Below are positions 40,182 through 49,752 of a stretch of DNA of 64,000 bases, one piece after another. The position numbers and the translations under genes were made by a program. Source of the stretch: Bartonella sp. B1099 (GTDB lineage Bacteria > Pseudomonadota > Alphaproteobacteria > Rhizobiales > Rhizobiaceae). The notes below the pieces were generated by a model, which made no database searches, had not been told where the DNA came from, and worked only from the letters and a program-made list of their open reading frames with translations. Each line of letters opens with the position of its first letter. Position 1 is the first letter of the stretch. Where the stretch lies: assembly GCF_944801835.1 (NCBI RefSeq), contig NZ_CALYLN010000001.1, positions 1,086,001-1,150,000 on the forward strand, written 5' to 3'.

Positions 40182-43100
40182 TCAAAACTGATAGCGTATT
40201 CCGCCTGAAAAACTTGCTCCAGAGATACCCGTTTTTTGCAGTTTTTGTTGATAACTCACATCACCATGAAGGGAGAGGTTCGTGGACAATTGCGCGTTGA
40301 TGCCAAGCCCTCCTTCAAGTGCAGATCCCATAGCATCAAGTTTATAATCCTTATCAATATGGAGGGACTGATCATCCCTAAAAGTTTTGATCAAGTTGAC
40401 TTTTCCATAGAAAGACATAGGACGGTTGTTTTCAGTGGAAATGCTTTTGGTCAAACGCCCGCCAATACGGATCATCCATTGATGAGGATTTTGCATGTCA
40501 ACGGTAAAATTATCGGCATCTGCAATGGTATCAAACGTCAAATGTTGATAAGCAAGTTGTGCCTGCGGTTCGAATGTTACACCCTGAATTCCTGTTGCAA
40601 ATTGTTTGCCAACAGTGGTGGAGATGTTCAACATTTTGGCATTTTTCAACTTTGCGGTTGTCCCAATGAGGGCATTGGTGATCTCTCCTTTTAGGAAGCC
40701 ATAGGATAACAGCGTATCAAGATAAAAGCCATTGTCGTATTGTATGGTTCCATAGGCTGTGAGGGACCATTTATCAACGGTGTTTTTTCCAGCATCTCGC
40801 ATATTTTTTGGCGTAAAGGAAAGCTGTCCATAGGTTCCTAAAAGACCGAAACGTGTTGTGGTATTATGTCCTTCCAGTGTTGCGAAGTTCACCCCTCCTT
40901 GTAGAGCGGCATAGCGAAGATCAGCACCGCTATAACCATATTGACGTGGTGCACTTTCAGAGGAGAAGGTTCCTGTGCTTCCATAGGTGTGTAAGAAAAA
41001 GCCATTCTGTTTTTCTTGTCCTTTATCTACAACCGATGTTCTGATATTTGCCAACAAAGCGTTTTGTTTAGCCATATCGGTCAATCCACTATAGAAGAGA
41101 GCATTTGGCATGACCAAATAGCTTGCCATTTGTGCGACAGGTGCATGTACATTTGCTTCAGGATGAGAACCGGACTCTGGATTAGAGCCAGATCCCTCTG
41201 GGTTAGAGCCGGTCTCTGGATTAGAATTAAGAAACTCCGGTTGTAGACGAAAATCCCAGAAATTTTCATTTTTTTCATCAAAGAGATTTTGTTTTATATC
41301 CGCTTTGCCTTGGCTTGAGTTTGGTCCATAGACGCGCAGCATATATTTATCTGGTGAACCATTTATTGTGGTATAGCCATGGGCTAATTTAAAAGAGCTT
41401 TCTTCAGCTGTTCCAGAAACTTGGATAAGAGAAAGTCCCCGTATATTTTTCTCAACATCAGAAGGTTTTTGTTGAGTGGTATTTCCTTTTAAATTAACAA
41501 AAATGTTTGTAGTTCCTGAAACATCTCCATTGATCAAAAGCCGATCTGTTTTTTGGTCAACGATTGGTTTACCATCACTCCACCAAGTATTGAAAGAAAT
41601 CTGTGCATTGCCTGTTGCATTATAGACGGCTTTGGTCTCTGGTTTTCCAGAGCCTATATACAATGTGTGGTAATGACCTTCTGTTGGCTCTTGAAAAATA
41701 ACAGAGCTGTTTTCGAGATCTAGCACAGAAATATCAGAACGTGATCTTTGAGCGATATCAAGGAGTTTTCCGTCATCATCTTTTTCTTGTGTACTGTTTT
41801 TTAAGAACCATTGTGTCCCGTTTTTCAGGTCAAAGCGTACGTTTCTCTCTTTTGTAATGTTTGCTCTGCCTTCTAAAGTGGAATGATCTGCGTTTAATGT
41901 GAAGCTACCGATAGGTATCTCCTTAACTTCTTTACCATCCCAGACATTTTTATCTTTCCAAGAAATTTTGTCCCAAAAGATACCATTATCTAATAATATA
42001 TCGGCATATATTTCTGAATCTTTGAAATTGAGCGTACCGATTGATAGAGCAGGACTATTTTCAATATTTTTTTCAACAACAGCTCCAACAAAAATTCCTG
42101 TACCATTATCAACGTGAAAAATTGAATGGTTTAAATTGATTTCATTGTTACGATATTCTTGTGGATTCATTGGGTCAAGTGGATCATTATCAGAAAAATT
42201 TGCAAACTGTAAGCCTGAAACTTCTGCTGTTGCAGAAACATTTGTGAGATCCATATGTCCGCCATTTACTACGGCTAATGCATTTTTTTTTGCTTTTATC
42301 TCATTTTTAGTACCACTACCCGTTTTGATTACACCATTCTCATCTGCAACAAGACCAAGATCAACATTTTGAATGGTTGTGTTGCCATTTAATTCAATTA
42401 TACCATCTTCATAGGATTCGACACCAATAGTTATTTTTTCGCTCTCACCACCGATTATTGTTAGATCGTGACTAACAATTTTGCCTCCATCATCTGCAGA
42501 AAGACCGATATCAAGATTTTTAATGGTCGTTGTGCCCGTTAAGTTAATTTCGCTATCAGGATTCCATGTCGATATTCCATAGCGATCGTGTTCAGAATTT
42601 GGATTGATTGATTTTGTTCCGATGACTGTTAGATTTTTACTGGTGATTTTGCCACCAAGGTCTGCTGCAAGACCAGTGTTAAATACATTTTCGATAATTG
42701 TATTACCATTTAATTCAATTATACTCTCACGTGCTTTTATACCGAAACCAATTGTATTAAACTCAGTTTCCGATGATTCAAAACAGGTTATTTTTAAATC
42801 TTTGGCAATAACTGTAGCAGCATTTTCTGCTTCAATTCCATTCGTAAGTTGTTGAATGGTTGTTGTCCCCTTTAATTCAATTTTACTATTAGAACCTTTA
42901 GCAAGTACACCAATGCCTATATTTTTGCCTTTAAGAGCGGTTATTGTTAAATCACCACTGACAATTTTTCCTCCACTGTCTGCATAAAGACCTTCATCAA
43001 AGTTGCTAATGATTGTTTTGCCTATTAAATTAATTTCACCAGATTCTCCTACCCATACACCTGACTGTGCTTCAGGGTTTTCGAGATTGCCAGCTGTCCC

Positions 43101-44048
43101 ACCGATGATTGTTAAATTTTCGCTGGTGATTTTGCCACCAACGCTTGCTCCAAGACCATTAAAAGTATTGTTAATCGTTGTATTGCCATGCAATTCAATT
43201 GTGCTCTTCTCGCCATATGCAAAGGCGCCGGTTCCTGTACCATTTGTTGTGAGCGTAATATCCGTGGCATCGATACTCCCTTTGTTTTTTGCAAGCAATG
43301 CAGAAGAATGTTTATTTTTCGTTGTTGCACTTCCTCCTATCATTATAATTTTTGAATCCAGACCGTCTGCATAGACACCATTGTTACCATATGATGTGAC
43401 TGTAGCATTGTTTAAAGTAATGGAACTTCCTTGCTTTGCATATATGCTATCGTTTGTGCTCTCGAATGATCCTCCAGTGATCGTTATTTGAGAGTGATCA
43501 TCTCCGACTATGGCATTAACTACTTGAGAGACAGTGACATTTTTTAAAGTAACTGTACTGTTTTCTGTTATTATTCCATTTCTGAGTGGCACATCGTTTT
43601 TACCACTCGATATGGTCACATTTTCCAATTTATTTTCTTGGCTGTTACTGTTCAAGAAGTGAACGCCAGTGTCAGAAACTGTAATGATTCCCCCAGTCAT
43701 TTGAAGTATCGCGTCATCTTTTACTTCAAGACCCAAACGGATGTCAGAATCCGTTCCTTTAATGGTCGTTTTATCTCCCGTTAATTTAATTGCACTGCCT
43801 TTGCCTTCAACGCTTATAACGTAGACATCTGTGTGTGAGCTTGAGTTTGTGTCTTTATTTCCGGTTACTTTTAAATCAGTTCCAATGATTTGACCACCTT
43901 TTAGGGCATGAAGAGTCTCATAAGTGGCTTCTTTGATCTCTTTTTTTTCTCCAGAAACTTCAAGAGATTCAGCGTGAACATTGAATTGGATATTAAACAG
44001 CACGATAGCGGCTGTCGCCATAGATGACAGAAGGGATTTTTTATACAC
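40182..44048 (-). CDS. Large pertactin-type autotransporter
   Basis: A 1288-residue type V secreted surface protein. It has a signal peptide (about 1-26, ends NVHA), a long passenger of right-handed beta-helix repeats in which a unit like IELNGNTTIxNVxxGLxADxGGKIxSxNLTIIG recurs with variations across about residues 200-640, a more standard pertactin-like stem, a short Pro/Ser/Gly/Glu linker around NPETGSNPEGSGSNPESGS, and a C-terminal beta-barrel (about 1010-1288) ending in GGIRYQF with the terminal Phe expected of outer-membrane barrels. Such proteins are adhesins or cytotoxins; the specific role is unknown. The repeats make it prone to length variation. Confidence 0.9.
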   Translation of the reverse strand: MYKKSLLSSMATAAIVLFNIQFNVHAESLEVSGEKKEIKEATYETLHALKGGQIIGTDLKVTGNKDTNSSSHTDVYVISVEGKGSAIKLTGDKTTIKGTDSDIRLGLEVKDDAILQMTGGIITVSDTGVHFLNSNSQENKLENVTISSGKNDVPLRNGIITENSTVTLKNVTVSQVVNAIVGDDHSQITITGGSFESTNDSIYAKQGSSITLNNATVTSYGNNGVYADGLDSKIIMIGGSATTKNKHSSALLAKNKGSIDATDITLTTNGTGTGAFAYGEKSTIELHGNTTINNTFNGLGASVGGKITSENLTIIGGTAGNLENPEAQSGVWVGESGEINLIGKTIISNFDEGLYADSGGKIVSGDLTITALKGKNIGIGVLAKGSNSKIELKGTTTIQQLTNGIEAENAATVIAKDLKITCFESSETEFNTIGFGIKARESIIELNGNTIIENVFNTGLAADLGGKITSKNLTVIGTKSINPNSEHDRYGISTWNPDSEINLTGTTTIKNLDIGLSADDGGKIVSHDLTIIGGESEKITIGVESYEDGIIELNGNTTIQNVDLGLVADENGVIKTGSGTKNEIKAKKNALAVVNGGHMDLTNVSATAEVSGLQFANFSDNDPLDPMNPQEYRNNEINLNHSIFHVDNGTGIFVGAVVEKNIENSPALSIGTLNFKDSEIYADILLDNGIFWDKISWKDKNVWDGKEVKEIPIGSFTLNADHSTLEGRANITKERNVRFDLKNGTQWFLKNSTQEKDDDGKLLDIAQRSRSDISVLDLENSSVIFQEPTEGHYHTLYIGSGKPETKAVYNATGNAQISFNTWWSDGKPIVDQKTDRLLINGDVSGTTNIFVNLKGNTTQQKPSDVEKNIRGLSLIQVSGTAEESSFKLAHGYTTINGSPDKYMLRVYGPNSSQGKADIKQNLFDEKNENFWDFRLQPEFLNSNPETGSNPEGSGSNPESGSHPEANVHAPVAQMASYLVMPNALFYSGLTDMAKQNALLANIRTSVVDKGQEKQNGFFLHTYGSTGTFSSESAPRQYGYSGADLRYAALQGGVNFATLEGHNTTTRFGLLGTYGQLSFTPKNMRDAGKNTVDKWSLTAYGTIQYDNGFYLDTLLSYGFLKGEITNALIGTTAKLKNAKMLNISTTVGKQFATGIQGVTFEPQAQLAYQHLTFDTIADADNFTVDMQNPHQWMIRIGGRLTKSISTENNRPMSFYGKVNLIKTFRDDQSLHIDKDYKLDAMGSALEGGLGINAQLSTNLSLHGDVSYQQKLQKTGISGASFSGGIRYQF

Positions 44049-44225
44049 GAATACTCTCCTTTTAAAGCCCCCAATATTTACTTCCCCGCAGTCTTCAAAA
44101 GAAGAACAGAAAATAGATATTGCTTTTCGTTAATTACGCATAACTTTGGTAATTTATTTTGTTTTCTCTGTCAAAGTTAAAGTTGAATTTATCATTAAAT
44201 ATGCAATATTTAAATTTAATTTATA

Positions 44226-44693
44226 ATGTATTTTTCAGTATATTTAAAAAATAAGTTTTTATTTTTAAGCGGGGACAATCTTCCGCTTCAGACCATCCAT
44301 CAACAGGAGCGTTCCCATTGGGAATTTAGTCTCGAGCCACGCACCCAATATGGCATGATAGAAGCACGGTATTTTGATCGCACAAAAGGGCAACAACACG
44401 TTGTTACGCATCGCACAGGGTATACGGGGCCCATTCGCCGTCTGCGGACGTGCTACCCTTGTAAGCAGCAAGCACAAGCTGCGGCTGCTTCTGAGTCGGA
44501 TAGGCTTTGTCGAGCCATGGGTAGTGGTTCTTTAAGCCTCGAGGGGCGCCCTGAAATCATGGCCGGTCAACCGCTTTTGCTTCAAGGGTTTCGAGACGAA
44601 ATCAATGGCCCATGGCATGCTGCAACCGTGACCCATCGCTATGAGAAGCAAAGCGGCTACACCACAGAAATAACCCTAGAAGCGCCAAATTAA
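44226..44693 (+). pseudogene. Remnant of a P2-type phage late control protein D
   Basis: From about residue 18 the product reads NLPLQTIHQQERSHWEFSL, then RYFDRTKGQQHVV and PEIMAGQPLLLQGFRDEINGPW through HRYEKQSGYTTEITLEAPN, the C-terminal half of phage tail protein gpD, which works in baseplate assembly. The N-terminal half (about 200 residues) is missing and the first 17 residues are unrelated. A truncated prophage gene. Confidence 0.8.
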
Positions 44694-44704
44694 GGAAAAG
44701 AGGC

Positions 44705-46192
44705 ATGAGAAAATTAAACGTGTTAGAAACAGAAAACCCAAGAGATACTTTTGCCCCTTCTTTTCGGCAACTTCCCCATAATATTGAAGCAGAACAAGCG
44801 TTGCTTGGAGCAATCATGATCAATAATGATGCTCTTGAGAGTGTTTCTGATTTTCTCAAACCAGAGCATTTTTTTGAAGCTTTCCATCAAAAGATTTTTG
44901 ATATCATCTTACAAATTGTTCAAAAGGGAAAAGTTGCAGACCCGATTACCATGAAGCCCTTTATTGCAAATGATGAGAAAATTGGAGATATCACTGTATA
45001 CCAGTATGTTGTTCGTTTAGCCAAAGAAGCTGTCACAATCATCAATACTCAAGATTATGGACAGGTTATTTATGATCTGTTTATTTGGCGTTCTTTAATT
45101 AACCTTGGCACTCAAATTGTAAATAGCTCTTTTGATTCTCCCCTAGAACTTATCCCCTCTAAACAAATTGAAGCGATTGAAAATCAGTTATTTGCATTGG
45201 CAGAGAAAGGCAAATATGGAGCTGGTTTTGAAAACTTTGATAGAGCCATTGTAAAAGCCATTAACATGGCAAGTGCTGCAAAAAAGCGTTCCTCACAGCT
45301 CTCTGGCATGGCAACCCATATAAAAACTCTTGATGAAAAAATGGGAGGGTTGCAACCATCTGATTTGATTATTCTAGCAGGGCGTCCTGGGATGGGTAAA
45401 ACGTCCCTTGCAACCAATATTGCCTTTAATATTGCCAATGCTTGCAAGCGTCATGATAACCAAGCCAGTGAAGGGGGGATTGTCGGTTTCTTCTCCCTTG
45501 AAATGTCAACAGAACAACTTGCAACCCGTATTATCTCAGAACAAACAAAGGTTTCTTCTTCTGATATTCGACGGGGTAATCTTTCTGATGATCAGTTTAT
45601 AAACATTGTTCATATGACGCGTTCCCTTCAAACCATTCCTCTTTATATCGATCAAACGGGAGCTGCATCTCTTGCACAACTAGCCGCGCGTGCAAGGCGT
45701 CTTAAACGACAACATGGTCTAGATGTTTTGATCATTGATTATATTCAACTGATAACAAGCGGTTCAAAGCGTTCTTCTGAAAACCGCGTTCAAGAGATTA
45801 CAGCCATTACTATGGGTCTTAAAGCGCTTGCAAAGGAACTCAATATTCCCATCATTGCGCTTTCGCAATTATCACGACAAGTTGAAAATAGAACAGATAA
45901 ACGTCCACAACTCTCCGATTTACGTGAATCAGGTTCAATCGAGCAAGATGCCGATATTGTGTTGTTTGTTTATCGTGAAGAATATTATCTCAACAATGAA
46001 AAACAAAAAGAAGGCAGTGTTGAATATCACAAATGGAAAGAAGCAATGGAGCAAGTTAAGGGCAAAGCTGAGGTTATCATAGCCAAGCAACGCCATGGAC
46101 CAACAGGAATCGTCCCTCTGACTTTCCAATCTGACTTTACATGCTTTAGTGACCTAACGGATAACGACAACTTTCCAGAAATATCCGCTTGA
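44705..46192 (+). CDS. DnaB-type replicative helicase, probably a phage-borne paralogue
   Basis: A 495-residue hexameric 5'-3' helicase. N-terminal primase-binding domain (LPHNIEAEQALLGAIMINNDAL), a linker, then the RecA-like core with Walker A GRPGMGKTS, the Walker B segment VLIIDYIQLIT, and SQLSRQVENRTDKRPQLSDLRESGSIEQDAD. Full family length. It begins 12 bases after the gpD remnant and ends near the 3' side of tRNA-Met, away from the usual rplI/rpsF context of the chromosomal dnaB, so I infer a second, phage-derived copy. A ribosome-binding site AAGGAAAAGAGG precedes the ATG. Confidence 0.85.
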   Translation: MRKLNVLETENPRDTFAPSFRQLPHNIEAEQALLGAIMINNDALESVSDFLKPEHFFEAFHQKIFDIILQIVQKGKVADPITMKPFIANDEKIGDITVYQYVVRLAKEAVTIINTQDYGQVIYDLFIWRSLINLGTQIVNSSFDSPLELIPSKQIEAIENQLFALAEKGKYGAGFENFDRAIVKAINMASAAKKRSSQLSGMATHIKTLDEKMGGLQPSDLIILAGRPGMGKTSLATNIAFNIANACKRHDNQASEGGIVGFFSLEMSTEQLATRIISEQTKVSSSDIRRGNLSDDQFINIVHMTRSLQTIPLYIDQTGAASLAQLAARARRLKRQHGLDVLIIDYIQLITSGSKRSSENRVQEITAITMGLKALAKELNIPIIALSQLSRQVENRTDKRPQLSDLRESGSIEQDADIVLFVYREEYYLNNEKQKEGSVEYHKWKEAMEQVKGKAEVIIAKQRHGPTGIVPLTFQSDFTCFSDLTDNDNFPEISA

Positions 46193-46394
46193 GCTCAAAA
46201 TAATGATCCGATGATTGAGAAGAAAAATCCCATAGATTCTCACAAAAAATGACGAATCTTAAAACACCCTTTGAAAGGCCTTTGAAGACCCTTTGAGAAC
46301 CTCTTAAAAATCATGTGAAACAAAATAAATTGGTACAAAACCTGGTGTCAAAATATACAAAACCTGCTGACAAGCTACATACACTGTGAAAAAA

Positions 46395-46471
46395 TGGTAG
46401 CGGAGGAGGGATTTGAACCCCCGACACAAGGATTATGATTCCTCTGCTCTAACCTACTGAGCTACTCCGCC
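46395..46471 (-). tRNA. tRNA-Met (elongator, anticodon CAT)
   Basis: The minus strand folds as a 77-base tRNA starting GGCGGAGTAGCTCAG, with the anticodon stem GAGGA/TCCTT around ATCATAA, T-arm GGGTTCAAATCCC and encoded CCA. It begins G-C paired, unlike initiator tRNA, so I call the elongator. Its 3' end faces the phage-type dnaB/gpD genes. Confidence 0.9.
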
Positions 46472-46631
46472 AAAATAAAATTATAAGTGCAAATAATTAC
46501 ATCTTCTCCGGATATAAGAGGTAGAATAGTGAGATGTCAAGCATCGTTTTTAAGCTTTTCTCTTGTCATTCTATTTTATCCTCGATATGTAAAAGTATAA
46601 TTTTATAGATAACGTAAGGTAAGGCATAAAA

Positions 46632-47588
46632 ATGGTGCCACGTGTAGCGGTTTTAGGATGCGGTCATTGGGGTGAAAACCATATACGGACTCTCCACTCT
46701 CTTGGGGCTTTAGTAGCAGTTTCTGATATTAATACTGATCGTGCTGCCAATTTTGCTGCGATGTATGGTGTAGAGGTTGTTCCACCAGATGATCTTTTCA
46801 CTCATCAAAATATTGATGCGCTCGTATTAGCGCTGCCGCCACAATTTCATACGCAAAATGTGCTGCGTGCTGTTAAAAATGGCAAAGATGTTTTGGTGGA
46901 AAAACCAATAGCCTTGAATGTTGCTGATGCTAAACGCCAAGTTCAGGAGGCTAAGGACTATGAGCGGGTTTTTATGGTGGGCCATATTTTACGTTTCCAT
47001 CCGGCTTTTGAAAAAATGTATGAATTGGTGAAAAACGGGGAATTGGGGGAGGTGCGATATATTTACTCTCATCGATTAGGCTTTGGAAAATTTCACACAC
47101 ACAGTGATGCTTTATGGGATCTTGCCCCTCATGATCTTTCAATGATTTTAGCGTTGACAGGATGTGAGCCTTCCCAAATTCGTGGTGAGGGGGCTGCTGT
47201 CGTTGATCAGATTTCTGATTTTTCTCATGTTCATATGACTTTTCCAAATGGTGTACGGAGTCATCTTTTTGCTTCACGCTTGAGCCCTTATCGTGAGAGG
47301 CGTTTAACTGTTGTTGGGACAAAGGCTATGCTCGTTTTTGATGATATGGAACCGTGGAGCCGTAAATTGGCAATGCACCATTTTGCCGTTTGGAAAGAGA
47401 ATCAAGAGTGGGCTTTTAGCATGGATGAGCTGAGTTACATTGATGTTTGTGAAGATTTGCCACTTACTTGCGAATTACGGCATTTTCTTTATTGTATTCA
47501 AACGCGTCAATTGCCTCGTACAAATGGTGATGATGCTATTGCGGTTTTACGGATTTTAACAGCTGCTGGTGTCAATTATGATAAATAA
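46632..47588 (+). CDS. GnnA-like Gfo/Idh/MocA oxidoreductase (UDP-sugar C3 oxidation)
   Basis: A 318-residue NAD-dependent oxidoreductase: Rossmann motif VAVLGCGHWGENHIRTL, the EKPIAL signature (Glu90-Lys91-Pro92), HILRFHPAF and the WDLAPHDLSMIL segment. It is followed at about 50 bases by a DegT-type aminotransferase. In the GnnA/GnnB pathway a protein of this type oxidises C3 of UDP-GlcNAc so that the partner can add an amino group, giving the 2,3-diamino sugar of lipid A, which Bartonella and Brucella are known to contain. The pairing and lengths fit; a capsule/O-chain sugar enzyme (WbpB type) is the alternative. Confidence 0.7.
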   Translation: MVPRVAVLGCGHWGENHIRTLHSLGALVAVSDINTDRAANFAAMYGVEVVPPDDLFTHQNIDALVLALPPQFHTQNVLRAVKNGKDVLVEKPIALNVADAKRQVQEAKDYERVFMVGHILRFHPAFEKMYELVKNGELGEVRYIYSHRLGFGKFHTHSDALWDLAPHDLSMILALTGCEPSQIRGEGAAVVDQISDFSHVHMTFPNGVRSHLFASRLSPYRERRLTVVGTKAMLVFDDMEPWSRKLAMHHFAVWKENQEWAFSMDELSYIDVCEDLPLTCELRHFLYCIQTRQLPRTNGDDAIAVLRILTAAGVNYDK

Positions 47589-47637
47589 AAGAGATAAGTA
47601 GTGCTTTTGTATTCTAGTGATGATCAATGGAGTTAAT

Positions 47638-48756
47638 ATGCAATTCATCGACCTTGGGGCGCAGCGGGCGCGTATTGAAGATAAAATTAATTTTGCAATT
47701 GCGCATGTGGTCGCGAGTGGTCAGTATATTTTGGGGCCAAAAGTAACAGAGTTTGAAGAAAAATTGGCTGAGTATCTTGGCGTTAAACATGTCATCGCAT
47801 GTGCTAATGGAACAGATGCTTTGAAGATGCCTCTTATGGCTAAAAATATTGGTCAAGGGGATGCTGTATTTTGTCCTAGCTTTACATTTTCGGCAACGGC
47901 TGAAGTCGTTGCTTTGGTGGGGGCTGAGCCTGTTTTTGTGGATGTTTTACCCGATACATTTAATATTGATGTTGAAAAACTTTCTCACGCTATCGAAATG
48001 GTTAAAAAAGAGGGAAGGCTAAAGCCAAAGGCTATTATTGCTGTTGATTTATTTGGGCTTCCTGCTGACTATGTGCAAATTGCTCAAGTGGCTGCAAAGG
48101 AAAATCTGTTTGTCATTGAAGATGCTGCTCAATCTATGGGGGGAAGAAGCGGTAAGACGATGTGCGGTGTTTTTGGTGACGTGGCGGCCACAAGTTTTTA
48201 TCCTGCAAAACCATTAGGGTGTTATGGCGATGGAGGTGCTATGATGACCAATGATGATGATTTGGCAGAACTTTTACGCTCTATTTTGTTTCATGGGAAA
48301 GGTGAAACACAATATGATAATGTACGGATTGGTATGAATTCACGTCTTGATAGTATTCAGGCTGCAATTTTACTCGAAAAGTTTGTGATTTTTGAAGATG
48401 AAATGGAAAAGCGTGTAGACGTTGCTCAACGTTATTCCAATGGGTTAAGAGATACTGTTACAGTTCCAGAAATAGGAGAAAATATTCGTTCTGCTTATGC
48501 CCAATATACAATTAAGGTAAAAGAGCGTGATAAATTAAAAGATTTTTTACAAAAAAATTCTATCCCTACAATGGTTTATTATAAAACTCCTTTACATCAA
48601 CAGCTAGCTTATAAACGCTTTCCTTATGTAAAAGATTCCCTTTCTGTGTCAGAGTCTTTAGGAGAGTGTGTGTTAAGTTTACCAATGCATCCTTACTTGG
48701 CGCAAACGGATCAGGATATGATTATCCAAAAAATAAGAGATTTTTATCACGCTTGA
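47638..48756 (+). CDS. GnnB-like DegT/DnrJ/EryC1 aminotransferase
   Basis: A 372-residue PLP-dependent sugar aminotransferase starting MQFIDLGAQRARIEDKI, with a GGAG ribosome-binding site; the frame stays open 7 codons upstream. Motifs: ACANGTDAL (phosphate binding), VFCPSFTFSATAEVVALVGAEPVFVD, VIEDAAQSMGG and the PLP-lysine in SFYPAKPLG (Lys181). It follows the GnnA-like gene, together fitting UDP-GlcNAc3N synthesis for lipid A. Confidence 0.78.
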   Translation: MQFIDLGAQRARIEDKINFAIAHVVASGQYILGPKVTEFEEKLAEYLGVKHVIACANGTDALKMPLMAKNIGQGDAVFCPSFTFSATAEVVALVGAEPVFVDVLPDTFNIDVEKLSHAIEMVKKEGRLKPKAIIAVDLFGLPADYVQIAQVAAKENLFVIEDAAQSMGGRSGKTMCGVFGDVAATSFYPAKPLGCYGDGGAMMTNDDDLAELLRSILFHGKGETQYDNVRIGMNSRLDSIQAAILLEKFVIFEDEMEKRVDVAQRYSNGLRDTVTVPEIGENIRSAYAQYTIKVKERDKLKDFLQKNSIPTMVYYKTPLHQQLAYKRFPYVKDSLSVSESLGECVLSLPMHPYLAQTDQDMIIQKIRDFYHA

Positions 48757-48762
48757 GAGTGT

Positions 48763-48792
48763 GCTTTTACCTTTAAAACTTATGGTAAAAGC
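48763..48792 (+). terminator. Hairpin downstream of the GnnB-like gene
   Basis: GCTTTTACC and GGTAAAAGC form a perfect 9-bp stem, followed by TTTAT, a few bases after the stop codon. The rest of the 48757-49079 spacer has only an imperfect CCGTCC/GGGCGG hairpin near 48.88 kb. Confidence 0.5.
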
Positions 48793-49079
48793 TTTATGGG
48801 TGGTCCATCTTAGAAGGTATTTTTTGTTAGAGTGTGTGATGAATATTTTAAAGTATTATTTGCTTTAGGACTCATGAAATGCCGTCCTTTAGGGCGGTGA
48901 TATGATAAGAAAGTCAAATCGCTAAACAAGAAGATGGATTTTTTATAAAATGGTGTAGGGTAAGATTTTTTTCTTTCGCTTCAGGAGAAAATCACGCTTA
49001 ATAAAAGTATTTCATGTCTGAAAGTCACAATGAGCCTTTATTGATTTTACTCTTCATTGAAGGCGTTTTAAGAGATAAC

Positions 49080-49349
49080 TTATTTAACGGGACTTTTAGA
49101 GGAGAGATAAGTTATTTTTTTGCGAATACGTGATGCGAGGTCATTTTTACTTTTGGACTTTTGAATCAATGTGTTGATGGGTGATGTATGCCCCTCCTGT
49201 AGCGCTATTTGAGCTGCTAATGTTGCTGCAAGGTCCTTTGTTTCTTCACGGAATTCTTCTAGCAGTTGGTGGTTAGCCATTATATCAAGCTCATGAGTTT
49301 GGATTTTTTGTAAATGTTGCTGATAGTGTGCAATTTTTTCATGCATCAT
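49080..49349 (-). CDS. Small charged helical protein of unknown function
   Basis: 89 residues, mostly helical, rich in Gln/His/Lys (MHEKIAHYQQHLQKIQTHEL), possible coiled coil. It overlaps the end of the next gene by 11 bases on the same strand, so the two are probably coupled. Not recognised. Confidence 0.5.
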   Translation of the reverse strand: MMHEKIAHYQQHLQKIQTHELDIMANHQLLEEFREETKDLAATLAAQIALQEGHTSPINTLIQKSKSKNDLASRIRKKITYLSSKSPVK

Positions 49350-49740
49350 TTTGCTTTCCTTTGAAGATGTTTGTTGTGACGATATTTTGTTTGATCGCGA
49401 TCGATTCTTTGAGAGAAGTGTTTTGTGCGGGGAAATATAGCCGATAAAGTTGTTCTGTAACTTGGCTCAAGTATATTTTTTGTTGGGCGTATTTTTTTTG
49501 CAAAGATTCGTACTTTTGTTGGTTTTTTGCTAATTCTACAGCATGTTGTGCGCGGACAAAATCGTGGCTTGCTTGTATTTCCGTGAGTGATAATGGAATT
49601 TGTGCACAAACATCTTTATGCGCAAAATGAACGGCTTTGCGCCAAATAAGAGGAGATAAAAGCACCAATAACCAAGAAGTGGCGGCAACCCCAAGAATAA
49701 AAAAAAGAAACGATTGAATAAGCATAATACCCCTTTTCAA
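49339..49740 (-). CDS. Membrane-anchored coiled-coil protein of unknown function
   Basis: 133 residues. One N-terminal membrane helix (about 8-30, SFLFFILGVAATSWLLVLL) followed by SPLIWRKAVHFAHKDVCAQIPLSLTEIQASHDFVRAQ and a coiled coil (KNQQKYESLQKKYAQQK). The LxPxIWRRAV...PLSLxEIQA pattern recalls a longer conserved rhizobial protein, so this could be a shortened form. A ribosome-binding site AAAGGGG precedes the start. Function unknown. Confidence 0.55.
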   Translation of the reverse strand: MKRGIMLIQSFLFFILGVAATSWLLVLLSPLIWRKAVHFAHKDVCAQIPLSLTEIQASHDFVRAQHAVELAKNQQKYESLQKKYAQQKIYLSQVTEQLYRLYFPAQNTSLKESIAIKQNIVTTNIFKGKQNDA

Positions 49741-49752
49741 ATAAGAAGACGT

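Noticed and set aside
42000-43400. Several open frames on the plus strand inside the autotransporter gene
   Set aside because: They are antisense shadows produced by the repetitive, stop-poor complementary strand.
40182-44048. Repeats resembling a CRISPR or tandem array
   Set aside because: They are degenerate in-frame beta-helix repeats of the autotransporter passenger, not uniform repeats with unique spacers.
46395-46471. Initiator tRNA-fMet or tRNA-Ile2 reading of the CAT tRNA
   Set aside because: The first pair is G-C and the body matches elongator tRNA-Met; the initiator mismatch at position 1 is absent.
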